A stretch of DNA of 13,521 bases. Origin: Anaerolineae bacterium (GTDB taxonomy: Bacteria > Chloroflexota > Anaerolineae > Aggregatilineales > Phototrophicaceae). This document shows, one piece after another, positions 1 through 6,421 of the stretch. The stretch's first letter is position 1; every line of letters starts with the position of its first letter. The translations under genes and the position numbers were made by a program. The stretch lies in NCBI GenBank assembly GCA_020848855.1, contig JADLHH010000398.1:1-13521 (forward strand). The letters run 5' to 3'. Under the pieces are notes generated by a model. That model made no database searches and was not told the DNA's origin. It saw only the letters and a program-made list of their open reading frames with translations.

Positions 1-174
1 ATTTTCGAGCAGTTTTACCGCGCCGACCCAGCGCGCGGCTCCGGCGGTGGCACGGGCGTTGGACTGAGCATCGCCAGGAAGATCATCGAGGGACACCGAG
101 GCAAAATCGAGGTCGAGAGCGAACCCGGTCACGGGAGCGTGTTCCGCATCCTTCTGCCGAAGGTGCGCGGGTAG
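1..174 (+). CDS. Sensor histidine kinase, C-terminal end (partial)
   Basis: The window opens inside this gene. 57 codons in frame 1 run to a TAG at 172-174. The peptide holds the end of a HATPase_c domain: an F-box-like start (IFEQFYRAD), a glycine-rich loop and the G2 box [10 protein letters not shown], then [21 protein letters not shown] and a short LP tail. This order is characteristic of the ATP-binding catalytic domain of two-component sensor kinases, which autophosphorylate on a histidine and pass phosphate to a response regulator. The sensor, HAMP or PAS and dimerisation parts lie upstream of the window, so the stimulus cannot be inferred. A 140-base gap separates it from chrA, with no visible terminator. 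A chromate-sensing role would be speculation. Confidence 0.93.
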   Translation: MFEQFYRADPARGSGGGTGVGLSIARKIIEGHRGKIEVESEPGHGSVFRILLPKVRG

Positions 175-243
175 GCAGAACCACCGAGACCACAGAGGCG
201 AGCAAACAAACCTCACCGCCGTATTCCCCGCAGACTGTGTTAA

Positions 244-294
244 GCGAAAACGTTGTGATTTTCGTGCGCAGTGTGGTTCAATAGGCGTTTTCGC
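244..294 (+). promoter_or_regulatory. Inverted repeat with alternative pairing upstream of chrA
   Basis: A perfect 9-base inverted repeat, GCGAAAACG at 244-252 and CGTTTTCGC at 286-294, is separated by 33 bases. CGAAAA at 245-250 can also pair with the nearer TTTTCG at 259-264, so two exclusive stems are possible just before the chrA ribosome binding site. A weak promoter-like pair (TTGTGA 253-258, TTCAAT 277-282, spacer 18) falls inside the loop. This may be an operator or leader structure, or chance. Confidence 0.3.
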
Positions 295-314
295 CGCACC
301 GGGAGCACGTTGTC

Positions 315-1493
315 TTGACACCCACCGAACCGCCGCGCGTGTCATATATGGAACTGGCGCGCCTGTTCACCAGGCTGAGCCTGATCGCCTTCGGGGGTCC
401 GGTCGCGCATGTGGCGATGGCAGAGGACGAACTGGTGACGCGGCGCAAATGGCTGACGCGCGAGCATTACCTTGACCTGATCGCCGCGACCAACCTGATC
501 CCCGGTCCGAACTCGACCGAGGTGATGATCCACGTCGGCTATACGCTGCGCGGCATCCCCGGCGCAATCCTGACCGGCTCGTGCTTCATCCTGCCGACAT
601 TTTTCCTGACGCTGGCGCTGGCGGTGCTGTACGTGCAGACCGGCGCGATCCCGGCGGTCGAGGCGCTGCTGTGGGGCATCAAGCCGGTGATCGTCGCCAT
701 CATCGCCAACGCCGGCTACCGGCTGGCGCCGACGGCGCTGAAGTCGCGGCTGCTGTGGCTGACGTGCGCGGCGACCGTCGGCGCGATCCTGCTGCACGTG
801 CCGGAAGTGATCGCCATCATCGGCGCAGGGGTGATCTACGCCGTGATCGAGACGCGGGTGGGCGGGTCGTCCTGGCTGACACTGGCGGCAGCGCCGGTCG
901 GGCTGCTCCAGCAGAGCATTGAATTCGGGATGCGCGCCGGAGTGAGCGACGTTTTCCTGTACTTCCTGCGCATCGGCTCGGTGCTGTTCGGCACGGGCTA
1001 CGTGCTGATCGTCTACATCCAGCAGGATTTGGTGAACACGTTCGGATGGCTGAGCGGGCGCGAGCTGCTCGACGCCATCGCCATCGGGCAGATCACGCCG
1101 GGTCCGGTTTCGACGACGGCAACGGTGGTCGGCTACATCGTTGCCGGGCTGCCGGGGGCGTTCGCGGCGACGCTCGGCATCTTCCTGCCGTGCTTCGTAC
1201 TGGTGATCCTGACCGCGCCGCTGATCCCCAAGATGCGCCGCAGCCGGTTCATGAGCGCCTTCCTGAACGGCGTCAACGCCGGGGTGATCGCGGCAATCGC
1301 GCTCCCGGTGGCGGGGCTGACGAGCGAGGCGCTCCAGCCGCTGGACGGCGCGGCTGTGACAGGTTATGTCGCAATCGGGCTGGCGCTCTCGGCATTAGTA
1401 GCGCTAACACGCTTCAAAATCAACGCGACGTGGCTGATCCTGATCGGCGCGCTGGTGGGGCTGGGAGTGCAGCTTTTGTCGGTAGGGGGATAG
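315..1493 (+). CDS. chrA: Chromate transporter, two-domain CHR family (ChrA)
   Basis: A hydrophobic inner-membrane protein of 392 residues, the usual size for long-chain CHR proteins, which export chromate using the proton motive force. Two homologous CHR halves are visible. The first carries FGGP at 26-29 and IPGPNSTE at 62-69 in the stretch LIAATNLIPGPNSTEVMIHV. The second carries LFGTGY and GQITPGP at 258-264. Each motif is followed by hydrophobic helices, and the PGP motifs are the family hallmark. The start is taken as TTG at 315 because GGGAG at 301-305 lies 9 bases before it. ATG at codon 12 (348) is the alternative and would lose no domain. No chrB or other chromate regulator is next to it. 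Some family members may move other anions, so chromate is the family-level assignment. Confidence 0.93.
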   Translation: MTPTEPPRVSYMELARLFTRLSLIAFGGPVAHVAMAEDELVTRRKWLTREHYLDLIAATNLIPGPNSTEVMIHVGYTLRGIPGAILTGSCFILPTFFLTLALAVLYVQTGAIPAVEALLWGIKPVIVAIIANAGYRLAPTALKSRLLWLTCAATVGAILLHVPEVIAIIGAGVIYAVIETRVGGSSWLTLAAAPVGLLQQSIEFGMRAGVSDVFLYFLRIGSVLFGTGYVLIVYIQQDLVNTFGWLSGRELLDAIAIGQITPGPVSTTATVVGYIVAGLPGAFAATLGIFLPCFVLVILTAPLIPKMRRSRFMSAFLNGVNAGVIAAIALPVAGLTSEALQPLDGAAVTGYVAIGLALSALVALTRFKINATWLILIGALVGLGVQLLSVGG

Positions 1494-1503
1494 GCAGCCG
1501 CAA

Positions 1504-1527
1504 GGGCGTTCAATTGAACGCCCCTAC
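1504..1527. repeat. Perfect 20-base palindrome followed by CTAC, between convergent chrA and ridA
   Basis: Positions 1504-1523 form a perfect self-complementary sequence (GGGCGTTCAA/TTGAACGCCC), followed by CTAC. It lies between the chrA stop and the ridA stop, where a bidirectional terminator would fit, but no T-tract follows on either strand. The same architecture with a different core occurs at 2050-2073, so this reads as a member of a dispersed intergenic palindrome family that could also act as a transcript end. Confidence 0.7.
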
Positions 1528-1542
1528 GAAATAGCGGGACGA

Positions 1543-1923
1543 TCAGATAAGCGCGACGACTTCGATTTCGACCTGCGCGCCAACCGGCAGCGCCGAGACC
1601 TGCACGGTGCTGCGGGCGGGCGGGTTGGCGGTGAAGTAGCCGGCGTAGACTTCGTTCATCGCCGCGAAATCGCCCAGGTTGACCATGAAAACGGTGGTCT
1701 TGACGACCTTATCGAGACTCGTGCCGGCGGCTTCGAGGATCGCCTTCACGTTATCGAGCGCCTGTGCGGTCTGCTCGCGGATGGCGCCCTCGCGCAGCGT
1801 CTTGGTTCCGGGGATGAGCGGAACCTGACCGGCGGTGTAGATGAAACCGTTGGCGACAATCGCCTGCGAATAAGGACCGACTGCGCCGGGCGCGCTGTCT
1901 GTACGAATGACTTCGCGGCTCAT
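1543..1923 (-). CDS. ridA: RidA family reactive intermediate (enamine/imine) deaminase
   Basis: 126 residues, the standard size for the RidA/YjgF/UK114 family, cytosolic homotrimers that hydrolyse 2-aminoacrylate and related enamines/imines released by PLP enzymes to ketoacids and ammonia. The signature is complete: GPYSQAI at 16-22, YTAGQVP near 29-35, the conserved arginine R104 in PARSTVQV that binds the substrate carboxylate, and E119 near the end (VEIEVVALI), matching R105 and E120 of the E. coli protein. ATG at 1923 is the family start, although no good Shine-Dalgarno precedes it. It is transcribed away from the gabT-like gene, whose enzyme class generates RidA substrates, so a functional pairing is plausible. 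It converges on chrA across a palindrome. Confidence 0.96.
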   Translation of the reverse strand: MSREVIRTDSAPGAVGPYSQAIVANGFIYTAGQVPLIPGTKTLREGAIREQTAQALDNVKAILEAAGTSLDKVVKTTVFMVNLGDFAAMNEVYAGYFTANPPARSTVQVSALPVGAQVEIEVVALI

Positions 1924-1954
1924 GAGATTCTACTTTGAGGTTGCGAAAGCGCTA

Positions 1955-1983
1955 ATTATGGCGGCGGCGGCGGGCAGAAGCAA
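1955..1983 (-). promoter_or_regulatory. Candidate ridA promoter
   Basis: On the minus strand, TTGCTT (1978-1983) and CATAAT (1955-1960) are separated by exactly 17 bases, 31 bases upstream of the ridA ATG. The -10 matches five of six consensus bases, the -35 only three. The spacer is a run of GCC triplets. Spacing and position are good, but the call rests on pattern alone. Confidence 0.4.
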
Positions 1984-2049
1984 CGTGGACTGGGCGAGTG
2001 ATGAACATCGTCGGGACACTTTTGCAGGGACGAGGCGCTGCCGCGCCCA

Positions 2050-2073
2050 GGGCACGACATGTCGTGCCCCTAC
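2050..2073. repeat. Perfect 20-base palindrome followed by CTAC, in the ridA-gabT intergenic region
   Basis: Positions 2050-2069 are a perfect palindrome (GGGCACGACA/TGTCGTGCCC), followed by CTAC. It has the same length, the same GGGC...GCCC ends and the same CTAC flank as 1504-1527, but a different inner sequence. Because arms differ while complementarity is kept, the fold or a family of related elements seems to be what is preserved. It lies between two divergent genes, so it is not a terminator for either. Confidence 0.7.
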
Positions 2074-2182
2074 AGTCCGCATCCACGATGTTTCCCACGC
2101 CCCGGATTCATAGCATTGGCGATGGGATTCGCGCTAAGATGGTGGCACGATTCGTCAACCAGCGAATGATACGGACGAGACC

Positions 2183-3535
2183 ATGCCAACCATCAACCTG
2201 ATCACTGAAGTGCCGGGACCCAAGAGCCGCGCCATCGCCGCACGGCGCGAAGCCGCGACACCACGCGGCGCAGCCAAAGCGTCGGCAATCGTCATCACCG
2301 AGGCGCAGGGCGCTGCCGTGACCGACGCCGACGGCAACACCCTGCTCGACTTCGCCGGCGGGATCGGCGTGCTGGCGGTCGGTCACTGCCCGCCGACCGT
2401 CGTCAACGCCATCAAGGGTCAGGCGGAGAAGCTGATCCACATGTGCGCCATCGTCGGGACGTATGAGCCATTTGTCGAAGCCGCCGAACTGATGAACGCG
2501 ATCACGCCGGGGGATTTCGCCAAGAAGACGGTGTTCATGAACAGCGGCGCGGAAGGCATCGAGACAGCGGTCAATATCGCGCGGGCGCACACCGGGCGAG
2601 CGGCGATCATCGTGTTCGAAGGGGCGTATCACGGGCGCACCAACCTGGCGCTTTCGATGACCAGCAAATATGGCTTGTTCAAGAAGGGCTTCGGTCCGTT
2701 CGCGCCGGAGATTTACCGGCTGCCGTTCCCGAACCTGTACCGCCGCCCCGCCGGGATGAGCGAAGAACAGTATCTCGACGACTGCATCGCCCGGCTGGAC
2801 AACGCCCTGATCGCGCAGGTCGACCCCGGCGCGGTCGCCGCCATCGTGATCGAGACAGTACAGGGCGAAGGCGGGTTCATTCCCGTACCGCCGCGCTTCT
2901 TGCAGCGCATCCGCGAGATTTGCAGCGAACACGGCATCGTGATGATCAGCGACGAGGTACAGTGCGGCTTTGGGCGGACGGGCAAGCTGTTCGCCGTCGA
3001 ACATTACGGCATCGTGCCCGACCTGATCGTGACGGCTAAGTCAATCGCGGCGGGGATGCCGCTTTCGGCGGTGACCGGGCGCGCCGAGATCATGGACGCG
3101 CCGCACCCCGGCGGACTGGGCGGGACGTACAGCGGCAATCCGCTGGCGTGTGTGGCGGCAATCGAGACGATCAAGATGATCCGCGAGCCGGAATTTCTGG
3201 CGCGCGCCGAGGCAGTCGGCAGCCGGATGCGCCAGCACCTCGTCAGCCTCGACCGCGAGTCGACGCTGGTCGACAACGTGCGCGGGCTGGGTCCGATGCT
3301 GCTGATCGAGCTGGTCACCAACCCGCTGAGCAAGACGCCCGCTGCTCAGCAGACGGTGGACATCGTCGCCGAAGCGCTGCGCCGGGGCGTCGTGACCATC
3401 CGCGCCGGGCTGTACAGCAACTGCATCCGCTTTCTGCCGCCGCTGAACATCACCGACGAGCAGATCGACGAAGGGATGGCGGTAATCGCGGACGCGGTGC
3501 GGGTGGTCGAGGACAAGCTCCAGCCGGTAATGTAA
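2183..3535 (+). CDS. gabT: Class III PLP aminotransferase, probable 4-aminobutyrate aminotransferase
   Basis: 450 residues, typical for class III (fold type I) aminotransferases. Landmarks in order: NSGAEG at 120-125 (phosphate binding), EGAYHGRT from 146 (Tyr149-His150, ring stacking), ETVQGEGGF, DEVQCGFGRTG from D257 (the aspartate that pairs with the PLP ring nitrogen), and TAKSIAAGMP with the Schiff-base lysine K286, then GGTYSGNPLACVAA. HMCAIVGTYEPFVEAAELMN and GDFAKKTVFMNSGAE closely resemble GabT, which transfers the amino group of GABA to 2-oxoglutarate, giving succinate semialdehyde. Related omega-amino or ornithine enzymes remain possible. No succinate semialdehyde dehydrogenase is adjacent. 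The start is ATG at 2183, with only a weak GGACGAG upstream. The divergent ridA may deal with imine by-products. Confidence 0.9.
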   Translation: MPTINLITEVPGPKSRAIAARREAATPRGAAKASAIVITEAQGAAVTDADGNTLLDFAGGIGVLAVGHCPPTVVNAIKGQAEKLIHMCAIVGTYEPFVEAAELMNAITPGDFAKKTVFMNSGAEGIETAVNIARAHTGRAAIIVFEGAYHGRTNLALSMTSKYGLFKKGFGPFAPEIYRLPFPNLYRRPAGMSEEQYLDDCIARLDNALIAQVDPGAVAAIVIETVQGEGGFIPVPPRFLQRIREICSEHGIVMISDEVQCGFGRTGKLFAVEHYGIVPDLIVTAKSIAAGMPLSAVTGRAEIMDAPHPGGLGGTYSGNPLACVAAIETIKMIREPEFLARAEAVGSRMRQHLVSLDRESTLVDNVRGLGPMLLIELVTNPLSKTPAAQQTVDIVAEALRRGVVTIRAGLYSNCIRFLPPLNITDEQIDEGMAVIADAVRVVEDKLQPVM

Positions 3536-3550
3536 GCTCCGAACCTCAAG

Positions 3551-3609
3551 TGCCCGGCGCATTTTTCGCTGCGCCGGGTGCAACTATAAAAAACCCGTAG
3601 CGCCGGGCA
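3551..3609 (+). terminator. Hairpin with two alternative partners downstream of gabT
   Basis: CCCGGCGCA (3553-3561) pairs perfectly with TGCGCCGGG (3570-3578) around the loop TTTTTCGC, only 17 bases past the gabT stop. The same left arm (TGCCCGGCGC, 3551-3560) also pairs perfectly with GCGCCGGGCA at 3600-3609. No T-run follows the first stem, but a TATAAAAAA stretch lies between the alternatives. It is probably a transcript-end structure for gabT, and an attenuator ahead of the next gene is possible. Confidence 0.45.
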
Positions 3610-3629
3610 TCGTTGATTGCCGCCGCGAA

Positions 3630-3652
3630 TGAGTCAGGTGTAGACTGAGTCA
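3630..3652 (+). promoter_or_regulatory. Two TGAGTCA direct repeats upstream of the TIM-barrel gene
   Basis: TGAGTCA occurs at 3630-3636 and 3646-3652, 16 bases apart centre to centre, 33 bases before the GTG start. Each copy is itself nearly palindromic. A regulator binding site is possible, but two 7-mers are weak evidence. Confidence 0.25.
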
Positions 3653-3684
3653 TGGGCTAGTCCTGACAAACGGTTGAGGTCCCT

Positions 3685-4473
3685 GTGAGCGACCGCGTGC
3701 TGCTAAGCGCAAGTCGAACAAACGCCGAAGACTGCATTCGGCTTGCCGTCAGGCACGGTCTGGGGGTCGAGCTGATGGCGTTCGCCTACCCCGACGTGCT
3801 GGACGGCGACTGGCGCGCCGAGATGGAACGCTACCGCGCGCTGCTCAAGCCGGTGACCGGGGTGCTAACGCTGCATGGCCCATTTCTGGACATGTCGCCC
3901 GCCAGCCCCGACAACCAGATCAACGAAGTGTGCCGAGGGCGGTTCCGTCACGCGCTGCGCATCGCCCACGAACTCGGCGGAAAAATCGTCATCCTGCACG
4001 CCAACTTCATCGCGGCAATCCGTACCGAGTCGTACCGCACTGGCTGGCACGCGCGCAGCGTGACCTTCTGGGCGGATATCGCCGAGTATGCGCAGCAATT
4101 GGGTGTGACCGTCGCCATCGAAAACATGTGGGAATTCGACCCGGACATCATCGGCGACGTGCTCAAGGAAATCGACCACCCATACCTGCGCGCCTGCATC
4201 GACATTGGGCACGCGCACCTGTATTCCGAGGTGACATTCACGCGGTGGCTCGACACGCTGAAGCCCTATCTCGTCCACCTGCACGTCAACAACAACGACG
4301 GCTCGATGGACTTTCACGGCGGGCTGGCGGGCGGCTTCCTCGATTATCCGCACCTGCTGGGCATGGTGCGCGCCCTGCCGAACCCGCCGTCGATTACGAT
4401 GGAGATGGACAGCATCGCCGACATGGAAGCCAGCCTCGGCTTCTTCCAACTGCCCCAGCAGACGACCGAATAA
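3685..4473 (+). CDS. TIM-barrel protein of the sugar phosphate isomerase/epimerase and endonuclease IV superfamily
   Basis: 262 residues with the AP_endonuc_2/xylose isomerase-like barrel pattern: alternating beta strands and helices with metal ligands at strand ends. Likely ligands are H64 (LTLHGPF), H105 (VILHAN), E146 (VAIENMWE), D173 and H176 (CIDIGHAH), H198 or H200 (VHLHVNNND), D209 and H211 (MDFH) and E240 (TMEMD). This order resembles the trinuclear zinc site of endonuclease IV, yet the protein also looks like uncharacterised sugar phosphate isomerase/epimerase entries, so the substrate is open. The start is GTG at 3685, supported by TTGAGGT at 3674-3680. A 149-base gap follows gabT, so it may be separately transcribed. 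Its stop lies 23 bases from the convergent DUF4173 gene. Confidence 0.85.
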   Translation: MSDRVLLSASRTNAEDCIRLAVRHGLGVELMAFAYPDVLDGDWRAEMERYRALLKPVTGVLTLHGPFLDMSPASPDNQINEVCRGRFRHALRIAHELGGKIVILHANFIAAIRTESYRTGWHARSVTFWADIAEYAQQLGVTVAIENMWEFDPDIIGDVLKEIDHPYLRACIDIGHAHLYSEVTFTRWLDTLKPYLVHLHVNNNDGSMDFHGGLAGGFLDYPHLLGMVRALPNPPSITMEMDSIADMEASLGFFQLPQQTTE

Positions 4474-4496
4474 CGCCAGCGGCACACCGGGCGCTG

Positions 4497-6044
4497 CTAG
4501 AAAAACCCCTCCCGGTAGAAATAGCCCGGCTCGTATTCTGGCAGCGTGTCGCGGATGGTGTCGAGCGCCGCCCATGCTGAGTCGCGCGCGAGGTTCGCCG
4601 AGAAAATGGTCGCGCCGGACGTGCGGCGGATGGCATCCAGTTGATTCAGCTTCAGGCGAAGCCACTGCCCGGCTGCTTCGCGCAGGTCGGGTGAATCGGT
4701 GGTGTGATACAGGTCGAGGATGGGCGGCAGCGCATCGACCGAAAACGTGCTCAGGTAGTAAAAGTCCAGTTCGTAGCCTTCGGCGGCGCGGGCGATATTG
4801 CGCTCGGCGATGTACTGCTCGACGTTCATCAGGTTGAGCGTGCCCAGGTAACCGATCATCACCAGCAGCACGCCGAGCGAGAAAACGCGCAGGCGCAGGC
4901 GGAACAGCGCCAGCAGGAAGAAGCCGAACAGCACCGCCAGCCAGCACATGAATACGTGCGTCTGGACGCGCAGCAGGGTGAAGCCGAACTGCTCCTCGTA
5001 CAGCAGCATCCGCTGGGACGCCGAGACGAGGATCACGCCGGTGAGGGCGACCAGCAGCACCGCCAGCCCGCGAAAAATGGTCGTATGCCGATCCAGCCGG
5101 CGCACGGTCATACCGTCGAGCGCCAGCACCAGGGCGAGCGTCAGCACCGAGATCGCCACCAGCTCGAAGAAACCGCGCCGGGCATATTCGGCATAACTGA
5201 GATTGGTCACTTCAAGCGCGGCACGCCCGCCGAAGAAATAGGCGAACTGGATAATCACGAACAGCGCGAACAGCAAATCGACGCTGCCCAGCACCATGCA
5301 GCCCTCGATCATGCCGAGCGCGGGCAGCTTGCGCTTGGGACGGTCGGCGCGATCCTTGTGCAGAAGGCGCTCGCGGCGGGCGACGCCATAAGCGACCGCG
5401 CCGCACGCCATCCAGGCGATGCCGCCGATGAAGGCGAGGTGGAAAAGCTCGCCGCTCAGCGACGGGAAGCGCAGCAGCGACACAATGCTGTCCACGTAGC
5501 CGGCGAACACGGCATCGGCGGCGCTGAACAGCAGCCCGAATACCAGCACGACCGGCACGGTGATCACCAGCCCACGCCCGACGGCGGCGACGGTGCGCCA
5601 GTTGCCTTCCAGCCGCCCGAACAGCCACGACGCCGAGTCGAGCGTTTCGAGAAGCGGCGCGACGAGCGAGCCGAAACTGGCGTCGAAGACGGCGAGAAGC
5701 TGATCGCCGACAGCAGACAGGTCGATGCGCTCGGAAAGCGGCAGATAGTGGAGCGCCAGCGCGCCAAGCGCCAGCGCTGCGAGGATGTTGAGAAACGTGA
5801 TCCCGCCTTCGGCGCGGACGGCGACCATGCCCGCGAAGAAGAGCGCCGGAGCCAGCACCCACAGATTGCGCAGGCGGAGCGGCAAATGCGCCAGCCCGCC
5901 GGACGCCAGCACCACGACGATGGCAATCACGATAAACAGCGGAAAGGAGATGCCGAGGGTTTTGCCATAGAACAACACGTCGCCGATCACGCCGACCAGC
6001 GCGCCAATGACGAGCGTGTAGACTGCAAACGTTTTTCGATCCAT
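4497..6044 (-). CDS. DUF4173 family multi-pass membrane protein
   Basis: About 515 residues with roughly eleven to thirteen hydrophobic segments, ending in a soluble tail of about 100 residues. I recognise the DUF4173 pattern: a membrane block containing FVIIQFAYFFGG, then LSYAEYARRGFFELVAIS and LYEEQFGFTLLRVQTHVFM. The tail (YYLSTFSVDALPPILDLYHT and the closing YEPGYFYREGFF) is also usual for it. The function of the family is unknown to me. In other bacteria such genes often sit near regulators, but here it stands alone. Start choice: ATG at 6044, because GGAGGG with a 4-base spacer precedes it. An in-frame ATG four codons earlier (6056) would place that Shine-Dalgarno inside the gene. Long open frames on the opposite strand here are composition shadows. 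Confidence 0.88.
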   Translation of the reverse strand: MDRKTFAVYTLVIGALVGVIGDVLFYGKTLGISFPLFIVIAIVVVLASGGLAHLPLRLRNLWVLAPALFFAGMVAVRAEGGITFLNILAALALGALALHYLPLSERIDLSAVGDQLLAVFDASFGSLVAPLLETLDSASWLFGRLEGNWRTVAAVGRGLVITVPVVLVFGLLFSAADAVFAGYVDSIVSLLRFPSLSGELFHLAFIGGIAWMACGAVAYGVARRERLLHKDRADRPKRKLPALGMIEGCMVLGSVDLLFALFVIIQFAYFFGGRAALEVTNLSYAEYARRGFFELVAISVLTLALVLALDGMTVRRLDRHTTIFRGLAVLLVALTGVILVSASQRMLLYEEQFGFTLLRVQTHVFMCWLAVLFGFFLLALFRLRLRVFSLGVLLVMIGYLGTLNLMNVEQYIAERNIARAAEGYELDFYYLSTFSVDALPPILDLYHTTDSPDLREAAGQWLRLKLNQLDAIRRTSGATIFSANLARDSAWAALDTIRDTLPEYEPGYFYREGFF

Positions 6045-6155
6045 ACGTCCCTCCATTCATGCGCATGGTACGCGGAGAGACGGGTAGCGCTCAAGCACCT
6101 GAGTGCGCGGAGGGTCGAACGCCAGGAAGGAAATATAGGGCACGGCGTACCCCAT

Positions 6156-6191
6156 TGGCATCAAGATAAGGCGATTGTTCGCTTGATGCCA
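6156..6191. repeat. Perfect 10-base inverted repeat
   Basis: TGGCATCAAG at 6156-6165 is exactly complementary to CTTGATGCCA at 6182-6191, with a 16-base loop. The CATCAAG word recurs at 6394-6400, where it pairs with CTTGAT at 6358-6363. Confidence 0.7.
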
Positions 6192-6212
6192 CATCTTCCA
6201 CCCCACCCCCGA

Positions 6213-6236
6213 CCCCTCCCCGAATTCGAGGAGGGG
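6213..6236. repeat. Near-perfect 24-base palindrome centred on GAATTC
   Basis: The stretch reads CCCCTCC at the left and GGAGGGG at the right around CGAATTCG, with a single C/A mismatched pair. It is closely related to the palindrome 51 bases downstream. Confidence 0.7.
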
Positions 6237-6263
6237 AGAAAACCAGCAGTCTTTTTGTTTGCA

Positions 6264-6287
6264 CCCTTCCCTGAATTCGGGGAAGGG
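6264..6287. repeat. Second near-perfect 24-base palindrome centred on GAATTC
   Basis: CCCTTCC and GGAAGGG flank a GAATTC core with one T/G mismatch. It has the same length and core as 6213-6236, with CCTCC changed to CTTCC on one arm and GGAGG to GGAAG on the other, so the stem is kept. Confidence 0.7.
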
Positions 6288-6298
6288 AAGCGAGCGAT

Positions 6299-6315
6299 GC
6301 TCAGCGAAGCTGAGC
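6299..6315. repeat. Seven-base stem with GAA triloop
   Basis: GCTCAGC (6299-6305), loop GAA, GCTGAGC (6309-6315): a perfect compact hairpin inside the composite element. Confidence 0.6.
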
Positions 6316-6357
6316 CGCGAGGGGGGATGGGGTTCGTTTGAGCGTAGACTTGCTTAA

Positions 6358-6400
6358 CTTGATACCTAGGGGCACGGCACGGCGTACCCCTACCATCAAG
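6358..6400. repeat. Imperfect hairpin of the GTAGGGG...CCCCTAC type
   Basis: CTTGAT at 6358-6363 pairs with ATCAAG at 6395-6400, and TAGGGG at 6367-6372 pairs with CCCCTA at 6387-6392, around a centre of GGCACGG repeats. It ends 21 bases past the metallophosphoesterase stop (which reads leftwards from 6424), so it could also serve as that operon's transcript end. Confidence 0.5.
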
Positions 6401-6421
6401 CGCTGAGCGCAGTGTTTGAAT

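Larger units (their letters stand above)
6138..6400. repeat. Composite intergenic element of nested inverted repeats
   Basis: This fills most of the 377-base gap between the DUF4173 start and the metallophosphoesterase stop, and has no credible gene. GGCACGGCGTACCCC occurs as a direct repeat at 6139-6153 and 6376-6390. Inside lie five stem-forming units: 6156-6191, 6213-6236, 6264-6287, 6299-6315 and 6358-6400. Pyrimidine-rich CACCCCACCCCCGACCCC (6199-6216) near one end is roughly complementary to AGGGGGGATGGGGTT near 6319-6333, as if these were degenerate terminal inverted repeats. No transposase is present, so a non-autonomous (MITE-like) or structural-RNA repeat is the best description. 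Confidence 0.6.

Noticed and set aside
2149..2167. ATTCG...CGAAT inverted repeat before the gabT start
   Set aside because: Only five-base arms with an eight-base loop, easily expected by chance.
1998..2201. Short plus-strand frames in the ridA-gabT gap
   Set aside because: They span the palindrome and control region, have no good ribosome site and no family resemblance.
3865..4947. 360-codon minus-strand frame across the TIM-barrel gene and the DUF4173 tail
   Set aside because: It overlaps two good genes, one of them in another frame of the same strand, and shows no domain.
4704..6341. 545-codon open frame on the plus strand opposite the DUF4173 gene
   Set aside because: Its translation is rich in Q, H, R and E with no hydrophobic core or motif, and it mirrors a well-supported membrane protein on the other strand and then runs into repeats. 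It is a GC-rich shadow frame.
6045..6421. CRISPR-like array because of several repeats
   Set aside because: The units are inverted repeats of different sequence and irregular spacing, with no constant direct repeat and spacer pattern.
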